A stretch of 13,591 nt of DNA from JAAZMU01 sp964547725 (GTDB taxonomy: Bacteria; Patescibacteriota; Minisyncoccia; Minisyncoccales; Minisyncoccaceae): assembly GCA_964547725.1 (NCBI GenBank), contig CAZJOO010000018.1:1-13591 (forward strand), given 5' to 3'. Each line of letters opens with the position of its first letter. Within the stretch, counting starts at the first letter, position 1. Below are positions 6,506-12,849 of the stretch, piece by piece. The notes below the pieces were generated by a model that saw only the letters and a list, made by a program, of their open reading frames with translations, was not told where the DNA came from and made no database searches. The translations under genes and the position numbers were made by a program.

Positions 6506-7330
6506 TTAAGCTTCTCCACACCGCCTAATTTCTTCAATTAAATCAATGTTGAATTTCTTTTTAACTTCAGTTTTCATCAGAGAAATTAACTTCTCTACAT
6601 CGTCAGAACTAGCCTTTCCAAGATTTATAATCCAATTAGCGTGCTCTTTTGAAATAATAGCTCCTCCTATCTGTTTCCCTTTTAATCCGCAAGATTCTAT
6701 TAATTTTCCTGCAGAATAACCTTCGGGATTTTTAAAAATAGAACCAATTGAATAACCCTTAGGGTTATTTCTTTTATTGAAACAGTCTTGCATCAACTCT
6801 AAATCAAAACCTCCATTAAGCCTAATCTTTATTCCTAAAATAATATAGTTTGGATTGTTCTTAAAAATACTTTCTCGATAGCCAAAACCACACTCATTGT
6901 TTTTCAATATTTTAATTTCTTCTCCATTAAAGAATTCTACTTCCTCAATCACTTCTGAAATAGAGTGTTTAAAAGCTCCTGCATTTCCGAAAACTGCTCC
7001 TCCAACCGTTCCTGGAATTCCTACCGCCCATTCAAGTCCTCCTAAATTTAAAGTTTTCGCTTCTAAAACAAGATTCCTCAAAGGCACTCCTGCTCCAACA
7101 GAGGAATCGTTTATTTGATTTAACTCAAGCTTAATAACTACTCCTTTGAATCCGTTATCAGAAACTAAAACATTACTTCCTTCTCCGATAATAAAAATAG
7201 GAAGTTTAGACTCTTTAGCAAAGTTAATAGTCTCTAAAAGTTCTTCTTTAGAACTAACAAGAGCGTAATATTTAGCTATTCCGCCTATATGAAAACTATT
7301 TTTATCCTTTAAAGAAATATTTTGTTCCAT
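6506..7330 (-). CDS. murB: UDP-N-acetylenolpyruvoylglucosamine reductase (MurB)
   Basis: 274 residues. FAD-dependent, NADPH-using enzyme that reduces UDP-GlcNAc-enolpyruvate to UDP-MurNAc, the second committed step of peptidoglycan precursor synthesis in the cytoplasm. Visible motifs: FAD-binding IIGEGSNVLVSDNGF (about 47-61), GLEWAVGIPGTVGGAVFGNAG (about 98-118), FGYRES with the conserved Arg152, the proton-donor serine in GSIFKNP (Ser197), and LIEEIRR with the conserved Glu267 near the C-terminus. Length and the GSxFKNP form fit the shorter Gram-positive-like MurB class. The start ATG follows closely after a hairpin plus U-tract with no Shine-Dalgarno sequence. murB stands alone between terminators. 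Confidence 0.96.
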   Translation of the reverse strand: MEQNISLKDKNSFHIGGIAKYYALVSSKEELLETINFAKESKLPIFIIGEGSNVLVSDNGFKGVVIKLELNQINDSSVGAGVPLRNLVLEAKTLNLGGLEWAVGIPGTVGGAVFGNAGAFKHSISEVIEEVEFFNGEEIKILKNNECGFGYRESIFKNNPNYIILGIKIRLNGGFDLELMQDCFNKRNNPKGYSIGSIFKNPEGYSAGKLIESCGLKGKQIGGAIISKEHANWIINLGKASSDDVEKLISLMKTEVKKKFNIDLIEEIRRCGEA

Positions 7331-7334
7331 AATT

Positions 7335-7389
7335 AAAAAAGCCGAGGAATCTTCTCCATGTTATGTCTAAAGTGAGTGTCCCCTCGGCT
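7335..7389 (-). promoter_or_regulatory. Attenuator-like hairpin / short leader RNA upstream of murB
   Basis: Minus strand: perfect 8-bp stem AGCCGAGG / CCTCGGCT (7382-7389 and 7340-7347) closing a 34-nt loop, followed at once by TTTTTT and then TAATT-ATG of murB. It has the form of an intrinsic terminator, but it lies in the sense direction ahead of murB with no room for another promoter after it. Expression of murB would need read-through. The loop contains an 8-codon frame (ATG at 7358-7360) that ends 2 nt before murB, with no visible Shine-Dalgarno sequence. Either an attenuated leader or a discrete RNA of about 55 nt is possible. Confidence 0.55.
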
Positions 7390-7395
7390 GATATT

Positions 7396-7424
7396 AGTTT
7401 ACCAATTAATATTTTTTTGTGCAA
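7396..7424 (-). promoter_or_regulatory. Weak candidate promoter for the murB leader
   Basis: Minus strand: TTGCAC (7419-7424), 17-bp spacer, TAAACT (7396-7401). Matches are three of six and four of six. Its interest is the predicted start at about 7389, exactly the first base of the 8-bp leader stem. Confidence 0.35.
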
Positions 7425-7462
7425 GCTCATTAATTAAACCTTACCACAAAAACTAATTTTTG

Positions 7463-7493
7463 AAAACAAAAAACCCGCAATCAAGTGCGAGTT
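7463..7493 (-). terminator. Intrinsic terminator of short RNA B
   Basis: 8-bp stem with one G-U pair, 6-nt loop, then TTTTTTGTTTT on the minus strand. The hairpin is directional because the G-U pair is lost on the plus strand. Confidence 0.75.
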
Positions 7494-7510
7494 CTTTGCA
7501 AATCTTTTAC
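7467..7510 (-). ncRNA. Candidate short RNA B with its own promoter and terminator
   Basis: A promoter (7517-7545) predicts a start near 7510. The transcript ends in hairpin AACTCGCA / TGCGGGTT with loop CTTGAT (7486-7493 and 7472-7479), followed by T6, for a length of about 45 nt. One stem pair is U-G on the minus strand and A-C on the plus strand, supporting minus-strand transcription. It contains no start codon with a credible frame. It resembles candidate RNA A. Confidence 0.4.
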
Positions 7511-7516
7511 AGTTAT

Positions 7517-7545
7517 AATGTATCACTTACCTCTTTTTTTGTCAA
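7517..7545 (-). promoter_or_regulatory. Strong promoter for short RNA B
   Basis: Minus strand: perfect TTGACA (7540-7545), 17-bp spacer, TACATT (7517-7522) with an upstream TGA giving an extended -10. Nothing protein-coding follows before the terminator at 7463-7493. Confidence 0.65.
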
Positions 7546-7550
7546 TAGTT

Positions 7551-7625
7551 TGTACAGGTCCATATGATATTGTGCAATTACGAAAGAATAAATTTTAATG
7601 CACAACATGTTCGTGGACCTTTACA
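7551..7625. repeat. 75-bp imperfect inverted repeat
   Basis: Outer arms TGTACAGGTCCA (7551-7562) and TGGACCTTTACA (7614-7625) match at 11 of 12 positions. Inner arms TTGTGCA (7570-7576) and TGCACAA (7599-7605) are perfect. The segments between them are unpaired, and the loop is A/T-rich. It lies between short-RNA modules A and B. It could be a structured RNA, a tiny non-autonomous mobile element with TG..CA ends, or a protein-binding palindrome. I see no convincing target-site duplication. Confidence 0.6.
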
Positions 7626-7633
7626 TAAAAAGC

Positions 7634-7657
7634 AAAAAACTCCACAATCCGTAGAGT
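7634..7657 (-). terminator. Intrinsic terminator of short RNA A
   Basis: Minus strand: stem 7651-7657 with 7639-7645 (7 bp including one U-G), loop GGATT, then TTTTTTGCTTTTT. Confidence 0.75.
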
Positions 7658-7703
7658 CTTTCGCCGACATAGATGGATTTAGAAATTAATCTAAAATCAC
7701 TCA
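7634..7703 (-). ncRNA. Candidate short RNA A with its own promoter and terminator
   Basis: Promoter 7709-7739 predicts a start near 7703. The predicted RNA of about 70 nt first forms a hairpin around TTTAGA..TCTAAA (about 7678-7697), then terminator hairpin ACTCTAC / GTGGAGT with loop GGATT and T6. The last 33 nt align with the end of RNA B, with stem bases changed on both sides while pairing is kept, which suggests a duplicated structured RNA. The function is unknown. Confidence 0.4.
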
Positions 7704-7708
7704 CAATT

Positions 7709-7739
7709 ATTCTATATCACTTTTTTTAGATTTTGTCAA
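7709..7739 (-). promoter_or_regulatory. Strong promoter for short RNA A
   Basis: Minus strand: perfect TTGACA (7734-7739), then TATAGA (7711-7716) at 17 bp or TAGAAT (7709-7714) at 19 bp. The element AAGTGATA just upstream of and including the -10 is shared with the promoter of RNA B. The -35 overlaps the U-tract of the terminator of the TPR gene, the same compact arrangement seen after secA. Confidence 0.6.
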
Positions 7740-7772
7740 AAAAATAAGGCAAAGATATTAAATCTAAGCCTT
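7738..7772 (-). terminator. Intrinsic terminator of the TPR gene, overlapping its stop codon
   Basis: Minus strand: outer stem AAGGC / GCCTT (7768-7772 with 7746-7750), inner stem AGAT / ATCT, symmetrical TT/TT internal loop, then ATTTTTTT. The 5' arm lies in the last codons of the TPR gene. Confidence 0.75.
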
Positions 7773-8477
7773 TTTGAAAAAAAGTTCACTTGAACGCTTT
7801 TTCTCATTCTCATAATTTTCACGGAACTTTACGTTGGTAGGATCAGCCCTGCAAGCTTCTTTCCAATATCCTTCGGAAGCTTTAGAAGCATCCCAAGCAC
7901 TCGGAATAAAACCACGTCTTTCCCAAGCTACTGACATCCAATGAAAAAGTGCTCCTTTGTCAGGATAACTTTTTTTATCATACTTTGAATCAGCCATCAA
8001 AAAATATGAAAGCGCTTCAGCATAACGTCCCTGGTCAAGACAATATCTTCCACCATTATGAAAAAGGTGCGCCGATATCCGACTATTGTCTTTTGTGATT
8101 TCTAAAGTCTCTCGAACAGTTCCTAGACTAATAGAACTGCCTTTGTTTCTAGCACAAATAACAAGAGCGTTGCAAACGCTTGGATTGTGGGGAAATTTAC
8201 GGTAGATAGCCAAAAGCTTTCTTTCATCCTTGTCTACATATGCAGCCATGTATGCACGTAGCTCCACATTATCTTCTTCGTTTAGCTCAGAAATAATTTT
8301 TCGACACTCGTCATAGTTTCTCTGATTGTAAAAAGAAAATCCAACGAGTTTTTTTATTCCAGGGAATCTTTTTTCTGGAGACAATAGGTCATATTCACCA
8401 ATAACCTCTCCAAATTTTCCAGACTCATACAAATATTGAAGCTTTTCGTAAAGCTTCTCTTCTTCCGGTTTTGTCAT
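7764..8477 (-). CDS. Tetratricopeptide-like cytoplasmic protein, function unknown
   Basis: 237 residues, no signal peptide and no membrane segment. The sequence is made of helical pairs with TPR-like spacing: KLYEKLQYLYESGKFGEVIG, FSFYNQRNYDECRKIISEL, then HNGGRYCLDQGRYAEALSYF and WMSVAWERRGFIPSAWDASK. These repeats usually bind partner proteins; no enzyme motif is seen. The C-terminus is rich in charged residues (NEKKRSSELFFKKA). It is transcribed away from the membrane protein at 8608 from a shared 130-bp region, and its terminator overlaps the stop. An AAGGA ribosome binding sequence (8492-8496) lies in the 3' arm of a small leader hairpin. A hand count of one line (7861-7920) gives 43% G+C, above the 22% in some lines of neighbouring genes, though secA also reaches such values locally. 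Confidence 0.7.
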   Translation of the reverse strand: MTKPEEEKLYEKLQYLYESGKFGEVIGEYDLLSPEKRFPGIKKLVGFSFYNQRNYDECRKIISELNEEDNVELRAYMAAYVDKDERKLLAIYRKFPHNPSVCNALVICARNKGSSISLGTVRETLEITKDNSRISAHLFHNGGRYCLDQGRYAEALSYFLMADSKYDKKSYPDKGALFHWMSVAWERRGFIPSAWDASKASEGYWKEACRADPTNVKFRENYENEKKRSSELFFKKA

Positions 8478-8491
8478 TTGAATTAATCCCG

Positions 8492-8506
8492 TCCTTATTA
8501 AAAGGA
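8492..8506 (-). promoter_or_regulatory. Leader hairpin that pairs the ribosome binding site of the TPR gene
   Basis: Minus strand TCCTT-TTAAT-AAGGA. The AAGGA arm is the best Shine-Dalgarno candidate (14 nt before the ATG, with GGGA closer at 9 nt), so the hairpin could restrain translation. Confidence 0.4.
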
Positions 8507-8515
8507 GCTTTTTTA

Positions 8516-8544
8516 AAGATAAAATATAGAAAGGAATAAGTCAA
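8516..8544 (-). promoter_or_regulatory. Promoter of the TPR gene (divergent pair, left)
   Basis: Minus strand: TTGACT (8539-8544), 17-bp spacer, TATCTT (8516-8521). The predicted start is about 8509, giving a leader of about 32 nt. The -35 box is only 8 bp from the -35 box of the opposite promoter. Confidence 0.6.
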
Positions 8545-8552
8545 GCAAACCA

Positions 8553-8581
8553 TTGACAAAAGTTAATTATTGTGGCACAAT
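8553..8581 (+). promoter_or_regulatory. Promoter of the membrane protein gene (divergent pair, right)
   Basis: Perfect TTGACA (8553-8558), 17-bp spacer, CACAAT (8576-8581) preceded by TGG (extended -10). Predicted start is about 8588, the first base of the leader inverted repeat. Confidence 0.65.
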
Positions 8582-8587
8582 TAAAGC

Positions 8588-8604
8588 ATTCACGGAGTGT
8601 GAAT
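8588..8604 (+). promoter_or_regulatory. Leader hairpin with ribosome binding site in its loop
   Basis: ATTCAC (8588-8593) and GTGAAT (8599-8604) are perfect complements enclosing GGAGT. GGAG is a good Shine-Dalgarno core 10 nt before the ATG, so it is presented in the loop of a 5'-end hairpin. Such a hairpin may stabilise the RNA or act as an operator. Confidence 0.5.
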
Positions 8605-8607
8605 TAA

Positions 8608-9117
8608 ATGTTTATTTCAAGAAAAAAACTCGCTATCGTAATTGTTGCAGTAATACTTATTGCCGCAACATGTATGACTCTTGGTTTTTTAAGCCAAGAG
8701 CCCACCCTTGTACAGACTGAAGACTTAGCAGTAAACTATGAGCAAATAGACATCAAAGAAGAGCTCGTTACAATAGGAACTGGTTATATGGGACTTAGCC
8801 GTCCTGAAGAATGGATAACAAAAGACCAATTCGTCGCTCTCGCAGAGAACAAAATATATTACACTGAAAGAAATTATAATGGGAACTTCCTACAAACATA
8901 TTGGAGCCTCAAAGACTTATCAGTGATAGTGTACAGTTCTTTCTACGAAACACCGCCCTTCCATACCTTTGAAAAGGTAGAAGCAGGACTGATGTTTTAC
9001 AGAGACGATGCTGCTTGGTTTAAATTCATCATTCCATTAACCATTGGCCTGATCATTATAGGACTGTTCGTGATTAATTTCACGTCGATAAACTCTAGAA
9101 AGAGAAAATCGTGCTAG
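8608..9117 (+). CDS. Two-pass membrane protein, function unknown
   Basis: 169 residues and the only long plus-strand gene in the window. Basic N-terminus RKK, a membrane segment at about 8-29, about 100 residues predicted outside the cytoplasm, a second membrane segment at about 140-160, and a basic tail NSRKRKSC, so both ends should be cytoplasmic. The central part (DLAVNYEQIDIKEELVTIG, then RPEEWITKDQFVALAENK, then aromatic-rich IYYTERNYNGNF and DDAAWFKFIIP) matches no family I recognise. The sequence AATC near residue 22 is not a convincing lipobox. Hand counts of two lines (8701-8820) give 40-43% G+C. The start is supported by the GGAG sequence and a strong promoter. A terminator follows directly. 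Confidence 0.75.
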   Translation: MFISRKKLAIVIVAVILIAATCMTLGFLSQEPTLVQTEDLAVNYEQIDIKEELVTIGTGYMGLSRPEEWITKDQFVALAENKIYYTERNYNGNFLQTYWSLKDLSVIVYSSFYETPPFHTFEKVEAGLMFYRDDAAWFKFIIPLTIGLIIIGLFVINFTSINSRKRKSC

Positions 9118-9123
9118 TCCCAA

Positions 9124-9152
9124 AACCTCTATTTTTATGAGGTTCTTTTTTT
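9124..9152 (+). terminator. Intrinsic terminator after the membrane protein gene
   Basis: Stem AACCTC / GAGGTT (9124-9129 and 9139-9144) with a 9-nt loop, then CTTTTTTT. On the minus strand the same hairpin is followed by only four Ts, so it may stop ABC-transporter transcripts weakly. Confidence 0.85.
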
Positions 9153-9154
9153 AT

Positions 9155-10888
9155 TTAAATTGTAACCTGATAGTTTACAAGCTCGTAAAAACTTCCCTTC
9201 TTTTTCATTAGAGTATCAAAGTTCCCTGTCTCAATTATCTTTCCCTCTTCAAAAACAAATATCTTATCTGCTTTTTTAATAGTTGATAATCTATGGGCAA
9301 TAATTATTGTTGTTCTATCTTTTATTACGTTAGAAATAGCTTCTTGAATCTTGTGTTCTGTCTTCGCATCTAAAGCAGAAGTAGCTTCGTCAAGAATAAG
9401 AATTGGAGCATCTTTTAAAATAGCCCTTGCAATACTTAATCTCTGTTTTTCTCCTCCAGAAAGCTTAGTTCCCTTCTCTCCTATCTCCTGATCAAGTCCT
9501 TTTTTGTTTCTCTTAATCACTTCCCAAACACAAGCCTTCTTGCAAGCCTTTTCCATGTCTTTTCTAGTTATTCCATCGTTATCAATTCTCAAGTTTTCAA
9601 AAAAACTAGCGTTTAAAAAAGTACTATCTTGAAAAACGACAGCAGTGTTTCTTCTTAAAGAATAAAGGTCTATGCCCTTAATGGCAATATCATCCATTAA
9701 AATTTCTCCTTTTTTAATGTCATAGAAGCGAGAAATTAGATTTGCAGTGGTAGTTTTTCCCGAACCAGTATGTCCCACAAAGGCAACAACCTCACCCGGT
9801 TCAATCTTAAAAGAAACATTTTTTAAAGCTTGCATACCATCCTTATACTCAAAAGAAACATTCTTAAACTCTATTCCTCCTGATAGTTTACCAACCACAA
9901 GAGCGTTCTTTTCGTTCTTTATTGTTGCTTTTGTTTCCCAAATCTTGAAAAAAGCAATGATTTTTTCTCTTTGCCAAGTATAATCAAGAACTATCCAGAA
10001 AATTGAGTTAAAGACATTGATAATAATGGAAGTAAATCCTATAAACATAATAATGTCTCCTAATGACATCTCATTTTTAAGATAAAGGATACTTCCCATA
10101 AAGAATACTACAACGTTTAGAATAAATCCCAAGCTTCTTGATGTTCCAGAGATAATCCCCCACCATTTACTTGTTTTAATCTGCTCTTCAACTGCTTCTC
10201 CTCTTAATTTATCAACCGCTCCTGACAATCTGTCTCCCAAAGTAAAACTTTGGACTAAAAAGATGTTGCTAATAACATCATAGGCCGTTCCTGAAAGCTC
10301 TGACCATTTTTTGTCAACTTCTGATTGAGTTTTTCTAACTTTGTTGATTGCAAAAATAATAAGGAAAACCAGTATAGGGATAATAGCAACTATAAGCCAA
10401 GCCATTTTAACATTCAAGAAAAATACCATTGGTATTAATATTAAAAGAATGCAAATGTTTATCAATAAATGCCTAAAAAATGACATATACTGACTATGAA
10501 TATTGTCTAAGCCCCTTTCAAACTCCCTAACAATACTTCCAATCTTTTCCCCTTGGAAAAAATCAATAGACATGCTCATAATATGATCAAAAGTTTTTTT
10601 CCATAAAATGCCGTAGATTCTTGTTGTAACAACACCAGAACCATACGAAGAAATCATTTGAATTGATATATTTGCTAAAACAATACCTATCCAAACCAAA
10701 AAAACAGTCGCAAACTTACCACCGAAACTTTGCTCTCCTGTAAAAGACACTAAACTGTTAATAATCTCTTTAAAGAAGAAAGGTTCTGCAACAGTTAAGC
10801 CAGCTAAAACAAAACAAGAGATAATAAGCGCTACTGTTAAACCTTTTTGGTATTTTAAAAAACTTAAAGCTTTAAAATATGTTTTCAT
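9155..10888 (-). CDS. ABC exporter, fused permease and ATPase (type IV/ABCB fold)
   Basis: 577 residues with about six membrane helices in the first 305 residues (around 15-37, 60-80, 140-160, 163-183, 250-272, 278-300), then one nucleotide-binding domain. The latter has GHTGSGKTT (Walker A, about 372-380), VVFQDSTFL (Q-loop, Gln420), LSGGEKQRLSIARA (signature, about 476-489), ILILDEATSALD (Walker B, about 496-507) and IIIAHRLST (H-loop, His532). All catalytic residues are present. It works as a homodimer or heterodimer in the membrane; the substrate is not readable from sequence but would usually be a lipid, glycolipid, peptide or drug. The ATG overlaps the TGA of the upstream O-antigen-ligase-like gene by 4 nt, so it is translationally coupled and probably works in the same envelope process. 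Confidence 0.93.
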   Translation of the reverse strand: MKTYFKALSFLKYQKGLTVALIISCFVLAGLTVAEPFFFKEIINSLVSFTGEQSFGGKFATVFLVWIGIVLANISIQMISSYGSGVVTTRIYGILWKKTFDHIMSMSIDFFQGEKIGSIVREFERGLDNIHSQYMSFFRHLLINICILLILIPMVFFLNVKMAWLIVAIIPILVFLIIFAINKVRKTQSEVDKKWSELSGTAYDVISNIFLVQSFTLGDRLSGAVDKLRGEAVEEQIKTSKWWGIISGTSRSLGFILNVVVFFMGSILYLKNEMSLGDIIMFIGFTSIIINVFNSIFWIVLDYTWQREKIIAFFKIWETKATIKNEKNALVVGKLSGGIEFKNVSFEYKDGMQALKNVSFKIEPGEVVAFVGHTGSGKTTTANLISRFYDIKKGEILMDDIAIKGIDLYSLRRNTAVVFQDSTFLNASFFENLRIDNDGITRKDMEKACKKACVWEVIKRNKKGLDQEIGEKGTKLSGGEKQRLSIARAILKDAPILILDEATSALDAKTEHKIQEAISNVIKDRTTIIIAHRLSTIKKADKIFVFEEGKIIETGNFDTLMKKKGSFYELVNYQVTI

Positions 10889-12678
10889 TCCGCCTCAATC
10901 AAATTAATTTTTTCTAAATAGACCTCTCTCATTTCCACATTTCCGAGCTCACTATAAATCTGAACTAGTGCAGAAAAAGCCGCTTTGTTGTTTGGTGCTA
11001 ACTCGGAAGCTTTAGTATAAGAATCAATCACCTTTTCTTCAACAGGTTCGTCTCTCAAATATCTTCTATTATTGTAAATATTTCCTAAATTAATCCAAGT
11101 ATAATAGTCGCTCGGGCTAATTTCAGTGGCCCTAACAGCCTTACTCTCAGAAAGAGCCATAAAACTCTCACACTCTTCCATTATTGTTGTCCTATCTTCT
11201 TCTTTTGTCTCAAGAAGCTTGCTTTGAGTATATAAATCACTTGCTTTTAATAAATATAATTGAGATAAACCAATTAAAGTTTTCTCTTTTTCAATATAAC
11301 CATTACTCTTTTCCAAATACTCAATTCCTTTGCTTCTATCCTCAGAATGAATCTCTATAGCTTTTCCGTAATAACTTTCGGCAAGATAATCCTGATAATA
11401 GAAATAATTCAAAACAATAATTGCCATTAAAAGTAAAGCGAGTAAGCCAAGAATCAAAACTATTACGTTAGAATTCATATTTTTAAAAGAAATTTCTTTC
11501 CTTTTTTCTAAAAAAGTAACCAGCAAAGCAGCAGAAAGAAATAGTAAAGACATGAGAATTAAATCAAAACCGTAAAAGAATAAAAGGAGGAAAAGTGTGA
11601 AAAAGAAAACAAAACTCATTTTTTCATAAAAATCAGACTTTGAAAGTAAAAATCTCTTAGATTCTTTAATAGCTAAATAACCAAAAGGTATAAAGAATAA
11701 AATAAAACCAATAACACCAAAATCATTTAATATTGTGAAAGCAACTGATGACGATTCATAATAAACACCATTTTGTAGTTTTGTTGGATTATGTTTCAAA
11801 AAGGATTCGTCGAAACTAGCAATACCTGAACCCAAGAAGGTTGATTGCTGAGCAATATTAACACTTTCACCAAATCCTAAAACCTGAGCATCTTCCCCTT
11901 TATCAAAAGGAAGGTTTGGGCTGAAAAAGAACAAAACAACAGAAACAATAGTCACTAAAAGTAAGATAAAGTTCTGTTTTTTAAAACTATTTACAAGAAT
12001 AAGAACCCAGAACATTAAGAAGGAAGCTACCGCCAAAATAAACCAAGCTGTATTGAAATTAATAAGAATAAGTCCTGCTCCAAGAATGAAAAAAGCTAAG
12101 CCAAGAAGGCCTTTTATCGTAGGGTTCTCTTCTTCTTTAGATAAAAAGAAAAGCATTACCATTCCAACAGCATTCAATAAAGCAAGAATATTAATGCTAG
12201 TTAAAGGAAGATTTATCTCTCCACCTATTAAAACTCGGCCTAAAAACCCTAAGGTTAGAATAGAAATACTTGAAATTAAAAACAAACCTATTCTTTGAAC
12301 GTGTCTCTTTTCTTTAATCAAAGTAAGCCCGGTAAAGAAAATTCCTCCATAAAGTAAATATGAGATTAAGGAATTTGCACTTCCACTTTCTCCAAAAAAA
12401 CTATTAGAAGGATTAATGGAAAAGAAAATGGTAGAAATAGCTGCCATTAAAAGAAAAATAGTGATTCCTAAAGAAACCAAACCACCCCTCAACTCCAACT
12501 TTCCTTCTTTAAATATTCCTAAAATTGCAAAAATAGTAATAATGCTTAAAAAAGGAAGCAAAAAGACCATTTTGTTAAATTCCATCGAAACAAAAGGATT
12601 CGAGATATAAAACAAAGGTAGTAAAAAAACGAAGACATAAAATAAAGACCTGCCAATTTTGGTAAAACTCATACTCAT
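10885..12678 (-). CDS. O-antigen-ligase-like polytopic membrane protein with C-terminal TPRs
   Basis: 597 residues. About a dozen hydrophobic helices cover residues 10-425. Between two of them lies a large outside loop (about 255-315) with GSGIASFDESFLKHNP, then YYESSSVAFTILNDFGVIGF. This is the pattern of the Wzy_C/O-antigen ligase family, which joins or polymerises lipid-linked glycans outside the membrane. Residues about 436-597 are soluble TPR-like repeats (YYGKAIEIHSEDRSKGIEYL, then TWINLGNIYNNRRYL, then SYTKASELAPNNKAAFSAL). Such ligase-like/TPR fusions are familiar in CPR genomes. Whether it is a ligase, polymerase or glycosyltransferase-like protein is not decided by the sequence. A second in-frame ATG lies at 12670-12672, two codons in; neither ATG has a Shine-Dalgarno sequence. 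Confidence 0.8.
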   Translation of the reverse strand: MSMSFTKIGRSLFYVFVFLLPLFYISNPFVSMEFNKMVFLLPFLSIITIFAILGIFKEGKLELRGGLVSLGITIFLLMAAISTIFFSINPSNSFFGESGSANSLISYLLYGGIFFTGLTLIKEKRHVQRIGLFLISSISILTLGFLGRVLIGGEINLPLTSINILALLNAVGMVMLFFLSKEEENPTIKGLLGLAFFILGAGLILINFNTAWFILAVASFLMFWVLILVNSFKKQNFILLLVTIVSVVLFFFSPNLPFDKGEDAQVLGFGESVNIAQQSTFLGSGIASFDESFLKHNPTKLQNGVYYESSSVAFTILNDFGVIGFILFFIPFGYLAIKESKRFLLSKSDFYEKMSFVFFFTLFLLLFFYGFDLILMSLLFLSAALLVTFLEKRKEISFKNMNSNVIVLILGLLALLLMAIIVLNYFYYQDYLAESYYGKAIEIHSEDRSKGIEYLEKSNGYIEKEKTLIGLSQLYLLKASDLYTQSKLLETKEEDRTTIMEECESFMALSESKAVRATEISPSDYYTWINLGNIYNNRRYLRDEPVEEKVIDSYTKASELAPNNKAAFSALVQIYSELGNVEMREVYLEKINLIEAE

Positions 12679-12705
12679 ATATTTAAAAATTATTTTAACT
12701 TTTAT

Positions 12706-12733
12706 ATTATAGCAGAAATATTCGTTTATTCAA
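12706..12733 (-). promoter_or_regulatory. Promoter of the O-antigen-ligase-like/ABC exporter operon
   Basis: Minus strand: TTGAAT (12728-12733), 16-bp spacer ending in TGC, TATAAT (12706-12711). A perfect -10 and extended TGn element predict a start near 12699 and a leader of about 20 nt without a Shine-Dalgarno sequence. Confidence 0.65.
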
Positions 12734-12849
12734 ACAAGACTTCTACCAGCTTTTTCAGTGTTGTAAAATATATTTTTTATCTCTTTAGAAAATTATTCTT
12801 TAAATTTAATCCAACGATTTTTACACCTTTTAGTAATTTTTTATTATTT

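Noticed and set aside
7335..7360. 8-codon leader peptide before murB as a real gene
   Set aside because: No Shine-Dalgarno sequence and codons that show no repeated regulatory amino acid; kept only as a remark within the attenuator entry.
7578..7670. Minus-strand 30-codon Cys-rich frame overlapping short RNA A and the inverted repeat
   Set aside because: It runs straight through an intrinsic terminator, has no ribosome binding site, and its cysteines fall in stem sequences whose pairing explains the base choice.
8608..8700. Lipoprotein signal in the membrane protein at 8608
   Set aside because: The candidate cysteine follows Ala-Ala-Thr, with Thr at -1 instead of Gly/Ala/Ser, and the hydrophobic stretch continues after it like a membrane span.
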